This document shows positions 1 to 8,786 of a stretch of 45,945 nucleotides of DNA, in pieces (the stretch's first letter is position 1; every line of letters starts with the position of its first letter). The DNA is taken from positions 20,633 to 66,577 of the forward strand of contig FR897041.1 in NCBI GenBank assembly GCA_000437235.1. The letters run 5' to 3'. The stretch comes from Coprobacillus sp. CAG:826. Lineage in GTDB: Bacteria; Bacillota_I; Bacilli_A; RFN20; CAG-826. A program made the translations under genes and the position numbers. The notes beneath the pieces were generated by a model that searched no databases, was not told the DNA's origin, and saw nothing but the letters and a program-made list of their open reading frames with translations.

Positions 1-1679
1 TTCAAGGCGCTAGAGATATCATTGCTGAAATCGTAGCAGATGATGCGGATTATCGTCGCTATGCGCGTTTCTTATTTGAATCGTTTGGTAAAATTGTCAC
101 CAAAGAAAATGTTCCCGATGAAAAAGGCATTTTTGACATGTATAAAGATTATCAAGAAGCCATTAGTAAAATTGCTTCGCACCGTATTTTAGCGATTAAC
201 CGCGGTGAAAACGTAAAAGCGTTAAAAGTAACGTTAGAAGTACCCGATGAAGATATTATTCGCTATATCGTAAGAAAAGTCGTGAAGGAGAATTCACCAT
301 TTAAAGAACAATTACAAATGGCGATTGAAGATGGCTATAAACGTTTAATTCGTCCATCTTTAGAAACCGAAATTCGTAACGCTTTAACCGAAAAAGCCGA
401 AGAAGCATCTTTAGTGGTCTTTAAAGAAAATTTACATCAAGTGCTTTTAGTGGCCCCAATGAAAAATAAAGTGGTTTTAGGCTTAGACCCAGGCTATGCG
501 CATGGTTGTAAAATTGCCGTTATTGATGGTACAGGAAAGGTCTTAGACACTACTGTCGTTTATCCAACTCCACCACGAAATCAAGTCGATGCAGCCAAAA
601 ATATTTTAAGTCGTTTGATTTTAAAATATAAAGTCGATTTAATCGCTATTGGTAATGGTACTGCATCTCGTGAATCGGAATTATTTGTGAAAAACTTAAT
701 TCAAGAATTACATCCAGAACACCCCATTTCATTTGTTATCGTAAATGAAGCCGGCGCTTCTATCTATAGTGCTTCTAAATTAGCAGCGAAAGAATTCCCC
801 GATTATGATGTAAACTTACGTAGCGCGGTTTCAATTGCCCGTCGTTTACAAGATCCATTAGCGGAACTTGTTAAAATTACCCCGGAATCCATCGGTGTTG
901 GTCAATATCAACATGATATGAACCAAAAACGCTTAAAAGAAGTTTTAGGTGGTGTTGTGGAAAATTGTGTAAACACCGTTGGTGTTGACCTCAACAGTGC
1001 GTCTCCTAGCTTATTAGAATACGTTTCCGGTATTTCTTCTACCTTAGCGACTTCTATTGTTTCGTATCGTGAAGAAAATGGCGCCTTTAAAAAGAGAGCA
1101 GATCTTTTAAAAGTACCAAAGTTAGGACCAAAGGCTTATGAACAATGTGCGGGTTTCTTAAGAGTAAGAGATGGTAACCCATTAGATAATACCGGCGTTC
1201 ACCCTGAATCTTATGAAGTCGCTACCAAATTACTTCAACATTTAGGTTATAAAGTTGAAGATATTCAAAAACCGGAAGTGCACGATGCTTTAGAGAACTT
1301 ATATGATATTGCTTCTTTAGCCTCTCAATTAGGTGTTGGTGAACCAACATTAAAAGACATGATTGAAGAAATGAAAAAACCAGGTCGAGACCCACGTGAT
1401 GAAGCAGAAGGACCGGTTTTACGTAGTGATGTTATGTCCATAGAAGACTTAAAAGAAGGCATGATTTTAAAAGGAACGGTCCGTAATATCATGGACTTTG
1501 GTGTCTTCGTTGATATTGGCGTTCACCAAGACGGCTTAGTTCATATTAGTGAATTAGCGTCCCGTTTCGTTAAACATCCACTTGAAGTGGTAAATGTAAA
1601 TGACATCGTTTCTGTTAAGGTTATCGGTGTTGATGTGAAAAAGGGAAGAATCTCTTTAAGCATGAAACAAGCAAAATAA
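1..1679 (+). CDS. tex: Tex family S1 RNA-binding protein, 5' end outside window
   Basis: The reading frame is open from base 3, before the first internal ATG at 138, and the residues encoded there (QGARDIIAE) are a typical Tex motif, so the gene starts upstream of the window. Counting from the ATG at 138, a YqgF/RNase H-like domain begins near residue 110 (VVLGLDPGYAHGCK). A helix-hairpin-helix region follows around 280-345 (VGVDLNSAS, VSGISSTLA, VPKLGPKAYEQCAGFLR). The C-terminus is an S1 domain at about 440-510 (LKEGMILKGTVRNIMDFGVFVDIG, DGLVHISEL). Tex is a conserved cytoplasmic nucleic-acid-binding protein linked to transcription and translation; its exact role is not settled. The stop is followed at once by a hairpin terminator. 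Confidence 0.95.
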   Translation, partial: QGARDIIAEIVADDADYRRYARFLFESFGKIVTKENVPDEKGIFDMYKDYQEAISKIASHRILAINRGENVKALKVTLEVPDEDIIRYIVRKVVKENSPFKEQLQMAIEDGYKRLIRPSLETEIRNALTEKAEEASLVVFKENLHQVLLVAPMKNKVVLGLDPGYAHGCKIAVIDGTGKVLDTTVVYPTPPRNQVDAAKNILSRLILKYKVDLIAIGNGTASRESELFVKNLIQELHPEHPISFVIVNEAGASIYSASKLAAKEFPDYDVNLRSAVSIARRLQDPLAELVKITPESIGVGQYQHDMNQKRLKEVLGGVVENCVNTVGVDLNSASPSLLEYVSGISSTLATSIVSYREENGAFKKRADLLKVPKLGPKAYEQCAGFLRVRDGNPLDNTGVHPESYEVATKLLQHLGYKVEDIQKPEVHDALENLYDIASLASQLGVGEPTLKDMIEEMKKPGRDPRDEAEGPVLRSDVMSIEDLKEGMILKGTVRNIMDFGVFVDIGVHQDGLVHISELASRFVKHPLEVVNVNDIVSVKVIGVDVKKGRISLSMKQAK

Positions 1680-1684
1680 AAAAT

Positions 1685-1720
1685 AAGAGCTAGGAACGTA
1701 AAAATTCTTAGCTCTTTTTT
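1685..1720 (+). terminator. Rho-independent terminator of tex
   Basis: AAGAGCTAGGAA pairs with TTCTTAGCTCTT (one G-T wobble) across an 8-base loop and runs into six T residues, beginning 6 bases after the tex stop codon. Confidence 0.9.
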
Positions 1721-1724
1721 AATG

Positions 1725-1751
1725 AAAAAAACTACGCCTTTTAAAGCGCAG
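1725..1751 (-). terminator. Terminator of the minus-strand lipoprotein gene
   Basis: Read on the minus strand, CTGCGC pairs with GCGTAG (one G-T wobble) around an 8-base loop and is followed by seven T residues. It lies about 20 bases past the stop codon at 1770, back to back with the tex terminator. Confidence 0.75.
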
Positions 1752-1769
1752 CTTTAAGAATCATGGGGA

Positions 1770-2885
1770 TTATTTGGATGTTGTATTGTCACCAGTATCG
1801 GGGGCTGGTAACCAAGATTCCATATCTTCTGGATAAGTAATGGTATAATTAGCGTCTAATAAGCTAATTTCACTAGAAGCACTAGCCTTTAACTTAATAG
1901 AAGTATCGGATGGGAAGATTTCTAATGAAGCAGCAAAATTAAGCTCGACATCAAGATCTAAAGCAACTGCAGAAATATATTTTCCATCATAAATTGAAAT
2001 AGAGAATTGTGCATTGTTAATTTTTACGATGCTAGATACGAGCGTTTTAATCGTTGTTGCCTTGGCGGTAGTGTTAGCAACTAATTTATTATATTCTTCT
2101 TCAGATAAGTCTGTTTCTCCGGGTGCGGGAAGAGTAGAAGCAAAATACTTATCGATAATATTCTCAATATCGGCATTTGTTAACTTCCAAGAAAGTGTAT
2201 CGGTTTTTTTATTGGTCGATAAATTACAATTTGGTAAGTTCTTAGTGATGACATTGACTGCGTGATCAAACATTGCCATATCTTTTTCATCAATAGAAAT
2301 ATCAGGAATCATATTAATGATTTCCGAAGGTGTTTTTCCTTCTAAATTATTAAGTGTACCTTTAATATCTTCTAACATTGGAGCAATATTCATACCAGTT
2401 TTATTTTCTTCCACTACTGGAGCGTCACCTTCTTTTTCAGCCGGTGTAGTAATGGTGGATTTGGCATAAAGATAGCCCTCTTTTAAATAGGCCTCAGCGG
2501 AAACATTTGCATGCCCACTAATTTCAGTCCCGCTTGCATCGGTAGTGATAGAAGCAGTAGCTTTGCCTGCTTTTGGCATGGCTTCTTCTAAAAGCAACTC
2601 TAAATTAAAGTCACCGGTAGAACTAAGAGCAATAGAGGCACCCTTAACATCCTTATTATCCGTATCTTTATAGTCAGCTTGTTTAAGACTTAAGGATAGT
2701 GATTCGCTTCCTTCGACTTTAAAACCAGCAGCTTTTCCCATTTCTTCTGTGGCGGTTTGTAGTCTCTTCACAGCGACAGCGTTTTCAATTGTTTTAGTGG
2801 TATCTCCCCCATTGTTTTCTCCCCCACAACCAACTAAAGCAAAGATGGACGCAAACGCTAAGACTACTTTACTCATTTTTTTCAT
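1770..2885 (-). CDS. Secreted lipoprotein of unknown function
   Basis: A 371-residue protein with a lipoprotein signal: MKKMSKVVLAF, a hydrophobic stretch, then lipobox ALVGC with the Cys near residue 20 and a Gly/Asn-rich linker after it. It should be lipid-anchored on the outer face of the membrane. The body is rich in Ser/Thr/Asp/Lys and shows no catalytic motif I recognise. An upstream ATG at 2897 exists, but it is only one base from the AAAGGAG ribosome binding site (2899-2905), so the ATG at 2885 is preferred although its spacing (13) is long. The CotH-like lipoprotein gene lies upstream on the same strand, separated by a terminator-like hairpin. Function unknown. Confidence 0.8.
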   Translation of the reverse strand: MKKMSKVVLAFASIFALVGCGGENNGGDTTKTIENAVAVKRLQTATEEMGKAAGFKVEGSESLSLSLKQADYKDTDNKDVKGASIALSSTGDFNLELLLEEAMPKAGKATASITTDASGTEISGHANVSAEAYLKEGYLYAKSTITTPAEKEGDAPVVEENKTGMNIAPMLEDIKGTLNNLEGKTPSEIINMIPDISIDEKDMAMFDHAVNVITKNLPNCNLSTNKKTDTLSWKLTNADIENIIDKYFASTLPAPGETDLSEEEYNKLVANTTAKATTIKTLVSSIVKINNAQFSISIYDGKYISAVALDLDVELNFAASLEIFPSDTSIKLKASASSEISLLDANYTITYPEDMESWLPAPDTGDNTTSK

Positions 2886-2981
2886 AAGATTTATCATACT
2901 CCTTTCTTATGTTATTATCATTTTATCATACGTTTAGGCTTTTGTAAAATAGAACTAAGTTAGAAAAAACAATTAAAATAG

Positions 2982-3021
2982 AACGAAAATGCATTGCTTC
3001 CGTTAAAAACAAGCAATGCAT
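2982..3021 (-). terminator. Terminator after the CotH-like gene
   Basis: A perfect 11-bp inverted repeat, ATGCATTGCTT (2989-2999) against AAGCAATGCAT (3011-3021), sits just past the stop codon at 3033 and runs into a short T tract on the minus strand. Confidence 0.75.
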
Positions 3022-3032
3022 CTATTTTTATT

Positions 3033-4820
3033 CTATTCGTATTGTTTCAAAGTGTTTTTTAATATCGATAAGAAATTGTTTTCTTTATATTCTAGATTAG
3101 CTTTTACAATATTGATTTCGTTTTTCCAATAAGAAAGATAATTACTTTGTTGTCCCCAGCGATACATCGATGCTAAATGGTATGGTTCAATCTCAGCAAT
3201 CATGTTATCTAATAAAGTAAACACTCTATCGTGATTAAAGGTCGTTTCCATTAATTCCGTAGCTCTTTGATAAAGTTGTTTTCTAAATTGGCTACTTTTC
3301 ATTAATTGAGAAAGAAAGAAAAATCGAGAATAGCTATTATTCACATTTCGATCAAGATAATTGGTATTTTCTCTAAAGGCAAAATCGGTATCGTGAATTA
3401 CAAAACGCCATCTTCCATCGGTATAAGGATTCTTTTCATCAACGGCATAAGTACGCCACATTTTAAGATTGTTGAAGTTACCAACAAAATCCCAGTTACT
3501 ACAATAGGCATTTGCTAGAATGACATCAATAAAGCTATTGATATCAAAATATTCAGAAATGAATTTTTCATAGATTTTCTCGTTGTTTAAATCAAAAGCA
3601 ATGAATTCACGTAAGTCATTTAAACATTCTAAAGCTTGTTCTGGATCACCATCAGAAACATTAAATTGGCCTTTAAAATCATAAAGAATCACATCATCTT
3701 TATCGACCCCATAATGAGAGGAAAAATATTGTTTTTTATAATGTTCTCGAATGGAATAAACGCCCCAATATTCTCCATTAAAATAAGCAATGCAAGGGCG
3801 ATAGCCCGTAGTAGCGACGTTATAATCGTTTTCCATAATGGCTTGCATGAAAGCGTCGTTGAATCCAATACTTTCTTCAAAAGCGTTTCCCCCATTATGT
3901 AAACGGAAACGCGTATATGATTTCACTTTTCCTTTTTCATCTCTTCTTTGACGAGAAGGGAAGATTTGCGCTTTTACCGCTTCATTTTTATTGCCATTTT
4001 CATCTTTATTGAAATTTAAGTTTAAGGTTCTTTGCGGATAACCTAATGTCCAGTTACCGCCGAGTTTTACTTGGGTATTTCGGTAAAAGTATTCATCGGT
4101 TGTTATGTCGTAATACTCTAAATGGGCTCTTTTTTCAATTTCTTCCCGAATTTGATTATAGAAACCATTTTCTCCAAACCAATCTTTATAAGGCATGGAT
4201 AAAGAGACGACAGGAATATTGATTTTATATTCAGGGTCTAAAATGTAGGTTAACGCTCTTCGATAAACGACTTGTTTAGTCTTACGGTTATAGAGCATAA
4301 TCGTAATAACGGTCTGTTTGGGAAGTAAAATATATTTTCCTTGTAATTGAATGTTTTGATTGTAAGCATTAGAGGTACATTTATCGTTTCCTAAATTGGC
4401 TAATATTCCATCCACTGAAGTGGTTAAAGGATAATCTTCTAATTTTTTTGAATTATTCAAACGAACAGGAATTGGTTTCGTGTATTCTTTAGTATAAGTT
4501 CTCGTAGGTGTAGAGCAATCTAACGTATAATAAAGTTCATAGTTGGTGTCAGGTAATAAAAATTCAACATCGAATTCATCAGAATATAAACTAGGTAGAT
4601 AATTTACATAGAGTCCTTCACATAATTGATGATAGCCTTCAATATAAAAAGAAGAAGAACTTAGCGTAGGACTACTAGTTATGAGCGTTGGTGAAGTAGT
4701 AGTGGAAATGGTTGAAGTTGAATCCTTATTTGTAGATGAAGTACTTCCTTGATTTGGAGACGTGGAACAGCCACATAAGAGCAAAATAGAAAGTAAAAAT
4801 AGGCCATTTTTTCTTTTCAT
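3033..4820 (-). CDS. CotH kinase-like lipoprotein
   Basis: A 595-residue exported protein. The signal peptide ends in lipobox LLCGC near residue 18, followed by about 50 residues of Ser/Thr-rich linker. Next comes a segment resembling a chitobiase-type C-terminal module (YYTLDCSTPT...YTKPIPV). The remainder carries CotH-family hallmarks: RFRLHNGGNAFEE, YFNGEYWGVYSIREHY, VILYDFKG and WRFVIHDTDFAF. CotH proteins are atypical kinases; in Bacillus CotH phosphorylates spore-coat proteins, but lipid-anchored relatives on the cell surface are largely uncharacterised. The start at 4820 is chosen because GAGG of GAGGTG lies 11 bases upstream; an in-frame GTG at 4832 overlaps that site and is unlikely. 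Its target cannot be told from sequence. Confidence 0.9.
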   Translation of the reverse strand: MKRKNGLFLLSILLLCGCSTSPNQGSTSSTNKDSTSTISTTTSPTLITSSPTLSSSSFYIEGYHQLCEGLYVNYLPSLYSDEFDVEFLLPDTNYELYYTLDCSTPTRTYTKEYTKPIPVRLNNSKKLEDYPLTTSVDGILANLGNDKCTSNAYNQNIQLQGKYILLPKQTVITIMLYNRKTKQVVYRRALTYILDPEYKINIPVVSLSMPYKDWFGENGFYNQIREEIEKRAHLEYYDITTDEYFYRNTQVKLGGNWTLGYPQRTLNLNFNKDENGNKNEAVKAQIFPSRQRRDEKGKVKSYTRFRLHNGGNAFEESIGFNDAFMQAIMENDYNVATTGYRPCIAYFNGEYWGVYSIREHYKKQYFSSHYGVDKDDVILYDFKGQFNVSDGDPEQALECLNDLREFIAFDLNNEKIYEKFISEYFDINSFIDVILANAYCSNWDFVGNFNNLKMWRTYAVDEKNPYTDGRWRFVIHDTDFAFRENTNYLDRNVNNSYSRFFFLSQLMKSSQFRKQLYQRATELMETTFNHDRVFTLLDNMIAEIEPYHLASMYRWGQQSNYLSYWKNEINIVKANLEYKENNFLSILKNTLKQYE

Positions 4821-4849
4821 AAAACACTTCACCTCATTTTTATTGTACT

Positions 4850-4863
4850 TGTAAGCGCTTTTC
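4850..4863. promoter_or_regulatory. cre-like operator 1
   Basis: TGTAAGCGCTTTTC matches the left half and core of the CcpA/LacI-family palindrome TGTAAGCGCTTACA. It lies between the CotH-like gene and the EF-G-like gene, about 55 bases upstream of the latter's -35 box, and so could influence both divergent genes. Confidence 0.6.
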
Positions 4864-4915
4864 CGTGCAAAGAAAAACGTACATTATCTTTAATGTAAAA
4901 AGAAGAAATACTTCT

Positions 4916-4944
4916 TTGGTTATTGAAAAACTCTATGCTATAAT
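4916..4944 (+). promoter_or_regulatory. Sigma-A promoter of the EF-G-like gene
   Basis: TTGGTT (4916-4921), a 17-base spacer and TATAAT (4939-4944), with the translation start 40 bases downstream. Confidence 0.8.
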
Positions 4945-4952
4945 GAAATTAA

Positions 4953-4966
4953 AGAAAGCGCTTACA
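4953..4966. promoter_or_regulatory. cre-like operator 2, just after the -10 box
   Basis: AGAAAGCGCTTACA matches TGTAAGCGCTTACA at 11 of 14 positions. It covers the expected transcription start, where bound CcpA usually represses. Confidence 0.65.
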
Positions 4967-4983
4967 GCGGAAAGGAGAAACTT

Positions 4984-7041
4984 ATGTGCATTACACCCGA
5001 TAAAATTCGAAACATCGCCGTCTTAGGCCATCAAGGCGCCGGTAAAACTAGTCTCGTCGAGTCTCTTTTTTATGTCGCATCTCACGGAAACAAAAAAGGT
5101 GAGGTCGAAAAGAGAAATACCATTAGTGATTTTTTAGTGGAGGAACAATCGCGCATGAGTTCAGTCAGTGCTTCGATCGTTCCTCTTTTTTATGAAGGGT
5201 ATAAATTAAATTTGATTGATGTACCAGGAAATGCCGATTTCATTGGTGAAGCTTTAGGTATTACGCGTTTGATTAAAGGCGCAATTCTAGTCATTGATGC
5301 CTCAAGTAAAGTGCAAGTAAGCACGATTCGTCACTATAAATTATTAAGAAAAAGAAAAATTCCAACCATTATCTTTGTCAATAAAATGGATAAGGAAAAT
5401 GTCGATTTTGAAGAAGTATTAACCGATATTAGAAAAAAATTAGGTAAAAAGGCCATTCCATTTTGTTATCCGATTGGCCATGAAGCGAACTTTGATGGTT
5501 TCGTCAATGTCGTTGATTTAAAAGCAAGAAAGTATAATGGGGTCACCTGTGAGGATGCACCGATTTTTGAAGATAAAAAATTAAAAGTATTTGAATTACA
5601 TAATATGATTTGTGAAGCAGTTGCCCAAACCGACGATATTTTATTAGATAAATTCTTCTTAGGAGAACCATTATCTAGAGAAGAAATCCATCAAGGATTA
5701 CGAAAAGGTGTTTTAGATGGTGAACTTGATCCTGTCGTGGTAGGAAGTGCGAAAAAAGACATTGGTATTCACACCCTTTTACAAATGCTCATTGATTATT
5801 TACCGAACCCTAGCGATTTAAAACCATATGTCGCTCATGATGTCGCAGGGAATGAAGTCTATCGTATGACCAAAGAAGAGGAGCCATTCTCCGCATATGT
5901 CTTTAAAACCATTGTTGATCCTTATTTAGGTACCATTCACTATATCAAAGTGAATTCAGGTGAATTAAAATTAGATGATGAAATTTATGTATCTAAAACA
6001 AATAAAGTCGAAACGGTCACCGCACTATATTCGATTTTTGGGAAGAAAATTACACCTGTTACTTCTTTAGGCCCAGGAGATATTGGAGCGATAGGTAAAT
6101 TACAAGATGTGAAAACAGGAATGACACTATCGGACGCTAAAAGTCCAGTTATCTTTAAAGAAGTGGATTATCCAACGGCCGTTATTTTTCAATCCCTTGT
6201 ACTCAATAACCGAAAAGATGAAGATAAAATCGGAAGTATTTTACAAAAAATGCAATTAGAAGATCCAACATTAGAAGTATTGCGGAATAAAGAAACGAAA
6301 CAACTTCTAATCGGTGGCTTAAGCGCAACCCATTTAGCGTATCATTTCGATCGGTTAAAGAATCAATATAAAATTGATTTTACGATAGAAAAGCCACAAA
6401 TTCTTTATAAAGAAACCATTACCAAAGAAGGAAAAGGTCTAGGAAGATATATTAAACAATCGGGTGGATCAGGCTATTATGGTGTCGTTGAAATGAAATT
6501 TGAGCCGAGTTTAGAAACCGAATTCGCCGAAGAAGTTTTTGGTGGCGCGGTACCGAAAAATTATTTCCCAGCCGTTGAAAAAGGCTTTATAGAAGCCTTA
6601 CAAACGGGTCAATTAGCAGGTTTCCCTGTGATACATATTAAAGCCACACTTCTAGACGGCAAATATCATAGTGTGGACTCCAATGAAATGGCCTTTAAAA
6701 TGGCGGCGGTTTTAGCTTTTAAAGATGCTTATATGAAATGTCAACCGACCATTTTAGAACCTGTTTATCGCATCTTTATTCGCATTGAACATCCTTATTT
6801 AGGTGACGTATTATCCGATTTAAATCAAAGAAGAGCAAAAATTATCGCGATTGATGAAGTAGAGCAAGATGTGCAAGAAATAGTGGCTCTAGTTCCTGAA
6901 AGTGAAATTATGGACTATGCGACTTATTTAAAAGCGATGACCCAAGGAAGTGGCTTCTTCAACCGTCAATTTGAAGATTATGAAGAAGTGCCGGAAAATT
7001 TAAAAGAAAAGATTATCAAAGCGCATCAGAAGAAAGCCTAG
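4984..7041 (+). CDS. EF-G-like translational GTPase (EF-G2 type)
   Basis: A 685-residue GTPase of the elongation factor G superfamily. The G1 loop is GHQGAGKTS (residues 15-23) instead of the GHIDAGKTT of true EF-G; G3 is DVPG (79-82) and G4 is NKMD (133-136). Domains II to V follow, including the C-terminal region with RIEHPYLGDVLSDLNQRRAKI. The altered G1 loop and divergent domains place it with EF-G-like paralogues rather than housekeeping fusA, whose usual neighbours (rpsL, rpsG, tuf) are absent here. AAAGGAG lies 6 bases before the start. A sigma-A promoter and two cre-like sites precede it, suggesting catabolite control. Its cellular role is not known with confidence. Confidence 0.85.
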   Translation: MCITPDKIRNIAVLGHQGAGKTSLVESLFYVASHGNKKGEVEKRNTISDFLVEEQSRMSSVSASIVPLFYEGYKLNLIDVPGNADFIGEALGITRLIKGAILVIDASSKVQVSTIRHYKLLRKRKIPTIIFVNKMDKENVDFEEVLTDIRKKLGKKAIPFCYPIGHEANFDGFVNVVDLKARKYNGVTCEDAPIFEDKKLKVFELHNMICEAVAQTDDILLDKFFLGEPLSREEIHQGLRKGVLDGELDPVVVGSAKKDIGIHTLLQMLIDYLPNPSDLKPYVAHDVAGNEVYRMTKEEEPFSAYVFKTIVDPYLGTIHYIKVNSGELKLDDEIYVSKTNKVETVTALYSIFGKKITPVTSLGPGDIGAIGKLQDVKTGMTLSDAKSPVIFKEVDYPTAVIFQSLVLNNRKDEDKIGSILQKMQLEDPTLEVLRNKETKQLLIGGLSATHLAYHFDRLKNQYKIDFTIEKPQILYKETITKEGKGLGRYIKQSGGSGYYGVVEMKFEPSLETEFAEEVFGGAVPKNYFPAVEKGFIEALQTGQLAGFPVIHIKATLLDGKYHSVDSNEMAFKMAAVLAFKDAYMKCQPTILEPVYRIFIRIEHPYLGDVLSDLNQRRAKIIAIDEVEQDVQEIVALVPESEIMDYATYLKAMTQGSGFFNRQFEDYEEVPENLKEKIIKAHQKKA

Positions 7042-7053
7042 TAGACGTTTGAT

Positions 7054-7097
7054 AAAATAGGGGAGATCTACCATAGATTTCCCCATTTTATTTTTAT
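7054..7097 (+). terminator. Terminator of the EF-G-like gene
   Basis: AAAATAGGGGAGATCTA pairs with TAGATTTCCCCATTTT around a 3-base loop, followed by ATTTTTAT. Confidence 0.88.
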
Positions 7098-7133
7098 AAA
7101 AATAAAGGGAAGAAAAAACTCTAAGTGAATAAG

Positions 7134-7162
7134 TTGAAAATATTAAGAACATTCTATATAAT
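7134..7162 (+). promoter_or_regulatory. Promoter of the coaX operon
   Basis: TTGAAA, a 17-base spacer and TATAAT, ending 48 bases before the coaX start. It probably serves the whole run to about 12.4 kb, because no terminator is seen between those genes. Confidence 0.8.
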
Positions 7163-7210
7163 GATTTCGGCACGATACTTACTTTAGTAAGATGGTAGCC
7201 AGGAGGTTTT

Positions 7211-7987
7211 ATGATACTTTTAGTAGATATTGGAAACACAAATATTTACATGGGCATCTATGAAAATCAAAATTGCATTTCGACCTATCGAACCCATACA
7301 GATACGCGGAAAAGCAGTGATGATTATGCAGAAATTGTAAAGAAATTTGTGAACGAAAAAGGAAAAGGAAGAATGCTAGGTGCGATTATTTCTTCCGTCG
7401 TTCCTTCTTTAACAGGAGCGTTAAAAGAAGCACTTGATTCACTTTATGAAGTGAACACAATGGTCGTGGGGCCTAATTTAAAAAGCGGAATGCCCATTAA
7501 AATGGATCACCCTTCCGAAGTGGGCGCTGATTTAATTAGTGTGAGTGTCGGTGGTATCCATCAATATGGTTATCCCTTACTCATTTGTGATTTAGGAACC
7601 GCAACCAAAATTATTGCGATTGATGAAAAAGGCGCATTTGTGGGTGGAGTTGTCATGCCAGGACTAAAGATTTCTTTAGATGCCTTGGTGGGAAATACCG
7701 CTCAACTTCCCGAAATTAATTTAAGTGTTCCTAAAAAAGTGATTGGAAAAAATACGATTGATTCCATGAATAGCGGCACGATTTATGGTCATATTGATGC
7801 TATTTTAGGCTTAGTAAAAAGAATGGAAGAAGAATTAGGTCAACCGGCCAAAAAAATCTTAACCGGTGGTTACGCTAAAACCATTTTAAAAAACATGCCG
7901 CAAGATTTTATTTATGATGAAAAATTGATTTTAGATGGACTTTTCTATCTTTATCAAAGAAATGGTGGTAAAGAAGATGAAAAGTAG
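7211..7987 (+). CDS. coaX: Type III pantothenate kinase
   Basis: A 258-residue cytoplasmic enzyme that phosphorylates pantothenate, the first step of coenzyme A synthesis. ASKHA-fold motifs are clear: MILLVDIGNTNI at the N-terminus (phosphate-1 loop), DHPSEVGAD, DLGTATKIIAID, the GGVVMPGLKISLDAL segment and TGGYAKTI near the C-terminus. Length is typical for the family. A strong AGGAGG lies upstream of the ATG. The gene overlaps the next one, a pantothenate-type ECF S component, by 11 bases, which supports a joint role in vitamin B5 uptake and activation. Confidence 0.95.
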   Translation: MILLVDIGNTNIYMGIYENQNCISTYRTHTDTRKSSDDYAEIVKKFVNEKGKGRMLGAIISSVVPSLTGALKEALDSLYEVNTMVVGPNLKSGMPIKMDHPSEVGADLISVSVGGIHQYGYPLLICDLGTATKIIAIDEKGAFVGGVVMPGLKISLDALVGNTAQLPEINLSVPKKVIGKNTIDSMNSGTIYGHIDAILGLVKRMEEELGQPAKKILTGGYAKTILKNMPQDFIYDEKLILDGLFYLYQRNGGKEDEK

Positions 7988-8759
7988 ACATTTAAAAAAT
8001 ATGACAACGGACGCGATGTTCCTTGCCATTATGTTAATTATGACGTTTGTTCCTTCGTTAGGTTTTATTTCTATTGGTGGGGCAATTTCGATTACTTTAC
8101 TCCATATTATCGTTCTCATTGGTGCGATTTTAATGGGGTGGAAAAGAGGATTACTTTATGGTTTCTTCTTTGGAATACTTTCGTTAATTAAAGCAGCGAC
8201 AAGTCCAGTTTCCATTTTAGATCCTTATTTTGTGAATCCTTTAATTTCTGTTTTACCTCGTGCTGCTTTTGGTTTATTAGCGGGTCTTAGCTTTGACGCC
8301 ATTAAAAAAATGAAGAGCAATGCGATGAAGTCTTTACTTATTCCAGTAGCATCGTTTGTTTTAACCATTTTCCATAGTGTGTTCGTACTCACTTTCTTAG
8401 GATTATTTGGTGGGGTAGAAGCGATGCCGGGATATTGGGGATTAATGGGAGCAACCTTAGCAAGTTCTTCTATAGGAGAAGCCTTAGCGGCTACGATCAT
8501 TGTTTATCCAGTGGCGGTGGCTTTATCGAGAGACTTAATCACCGTACAAGGAGAAGTTGACCATAGTGATATGTTAGCGAGCCTTGGTTTCTTCTTTGCC
8601 TTTTGCCCCATTGTGACTTGGATTATTTGTGGTATTGGTTTACATGAAGCCAAATACTTCCAAAATGAATCAGCGAAAAAGAAAAATATGCGTTATATTA
8701 TCTTTTCGATGATTGTCTTTATTCTTTTCTTAGTTATTTATATGTTAGTTAAAAATTAA
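7977..8759 (+). CDS. ECF transporter S component, probably for pantothenate
   Basis: A 260-residue membrane protein with about six hydrophobic helices. The segment FVNPLISVLPRAAFGLLAGL resembles the conserved region of FolT/PanT-type S components, which bind the vitamin and dock to a shared EcfA-EcfA'-EcfT module; no such module is in the window. Pantothenate is inferred from the overlap with coaX. The start at 7977 (MKSRHLKNM) is chosen over an in-frame ATG at 7935 deep inside coaX; GGTGGTAAAGAAG provides the ribosome binding region. A charged segment (EVDHSD) precedes the last two helices. Confidence 0.82.
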   Translation: MKSRHLKNMTTDAMFLAIMLIMTFVPSLGFISIGGAISITLLHIIVLIGAILMGWKRGLLYGFFFGILSLIKAATSPVSILDPYFVNPLISVLPRAAFGLLAGLSFDAIKKMKSNAMKSLLIPVASFVLTIFHSVFVLTFLGLFGGVEAMPGYWGLMGATLASSSIGEALAATIIVYPVAVALSRDLITVQGEVDHSDMLASLGFFFAFCPIVTWIICGIGLHEAKYFQNESAKKKNMRYIIFSMIVFILFLVIYMLVKN

Positions 8760-8786
8760 ATCAATTCATGTTAGGAGGAGTAATTC

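Noticed and set aside
2014..2937. Plus-strand frames opposite the lipoprotein
   Set aside because: No ribosome binding sites and no protein-like features; antisense shadows of a clear lipoprotein gene.
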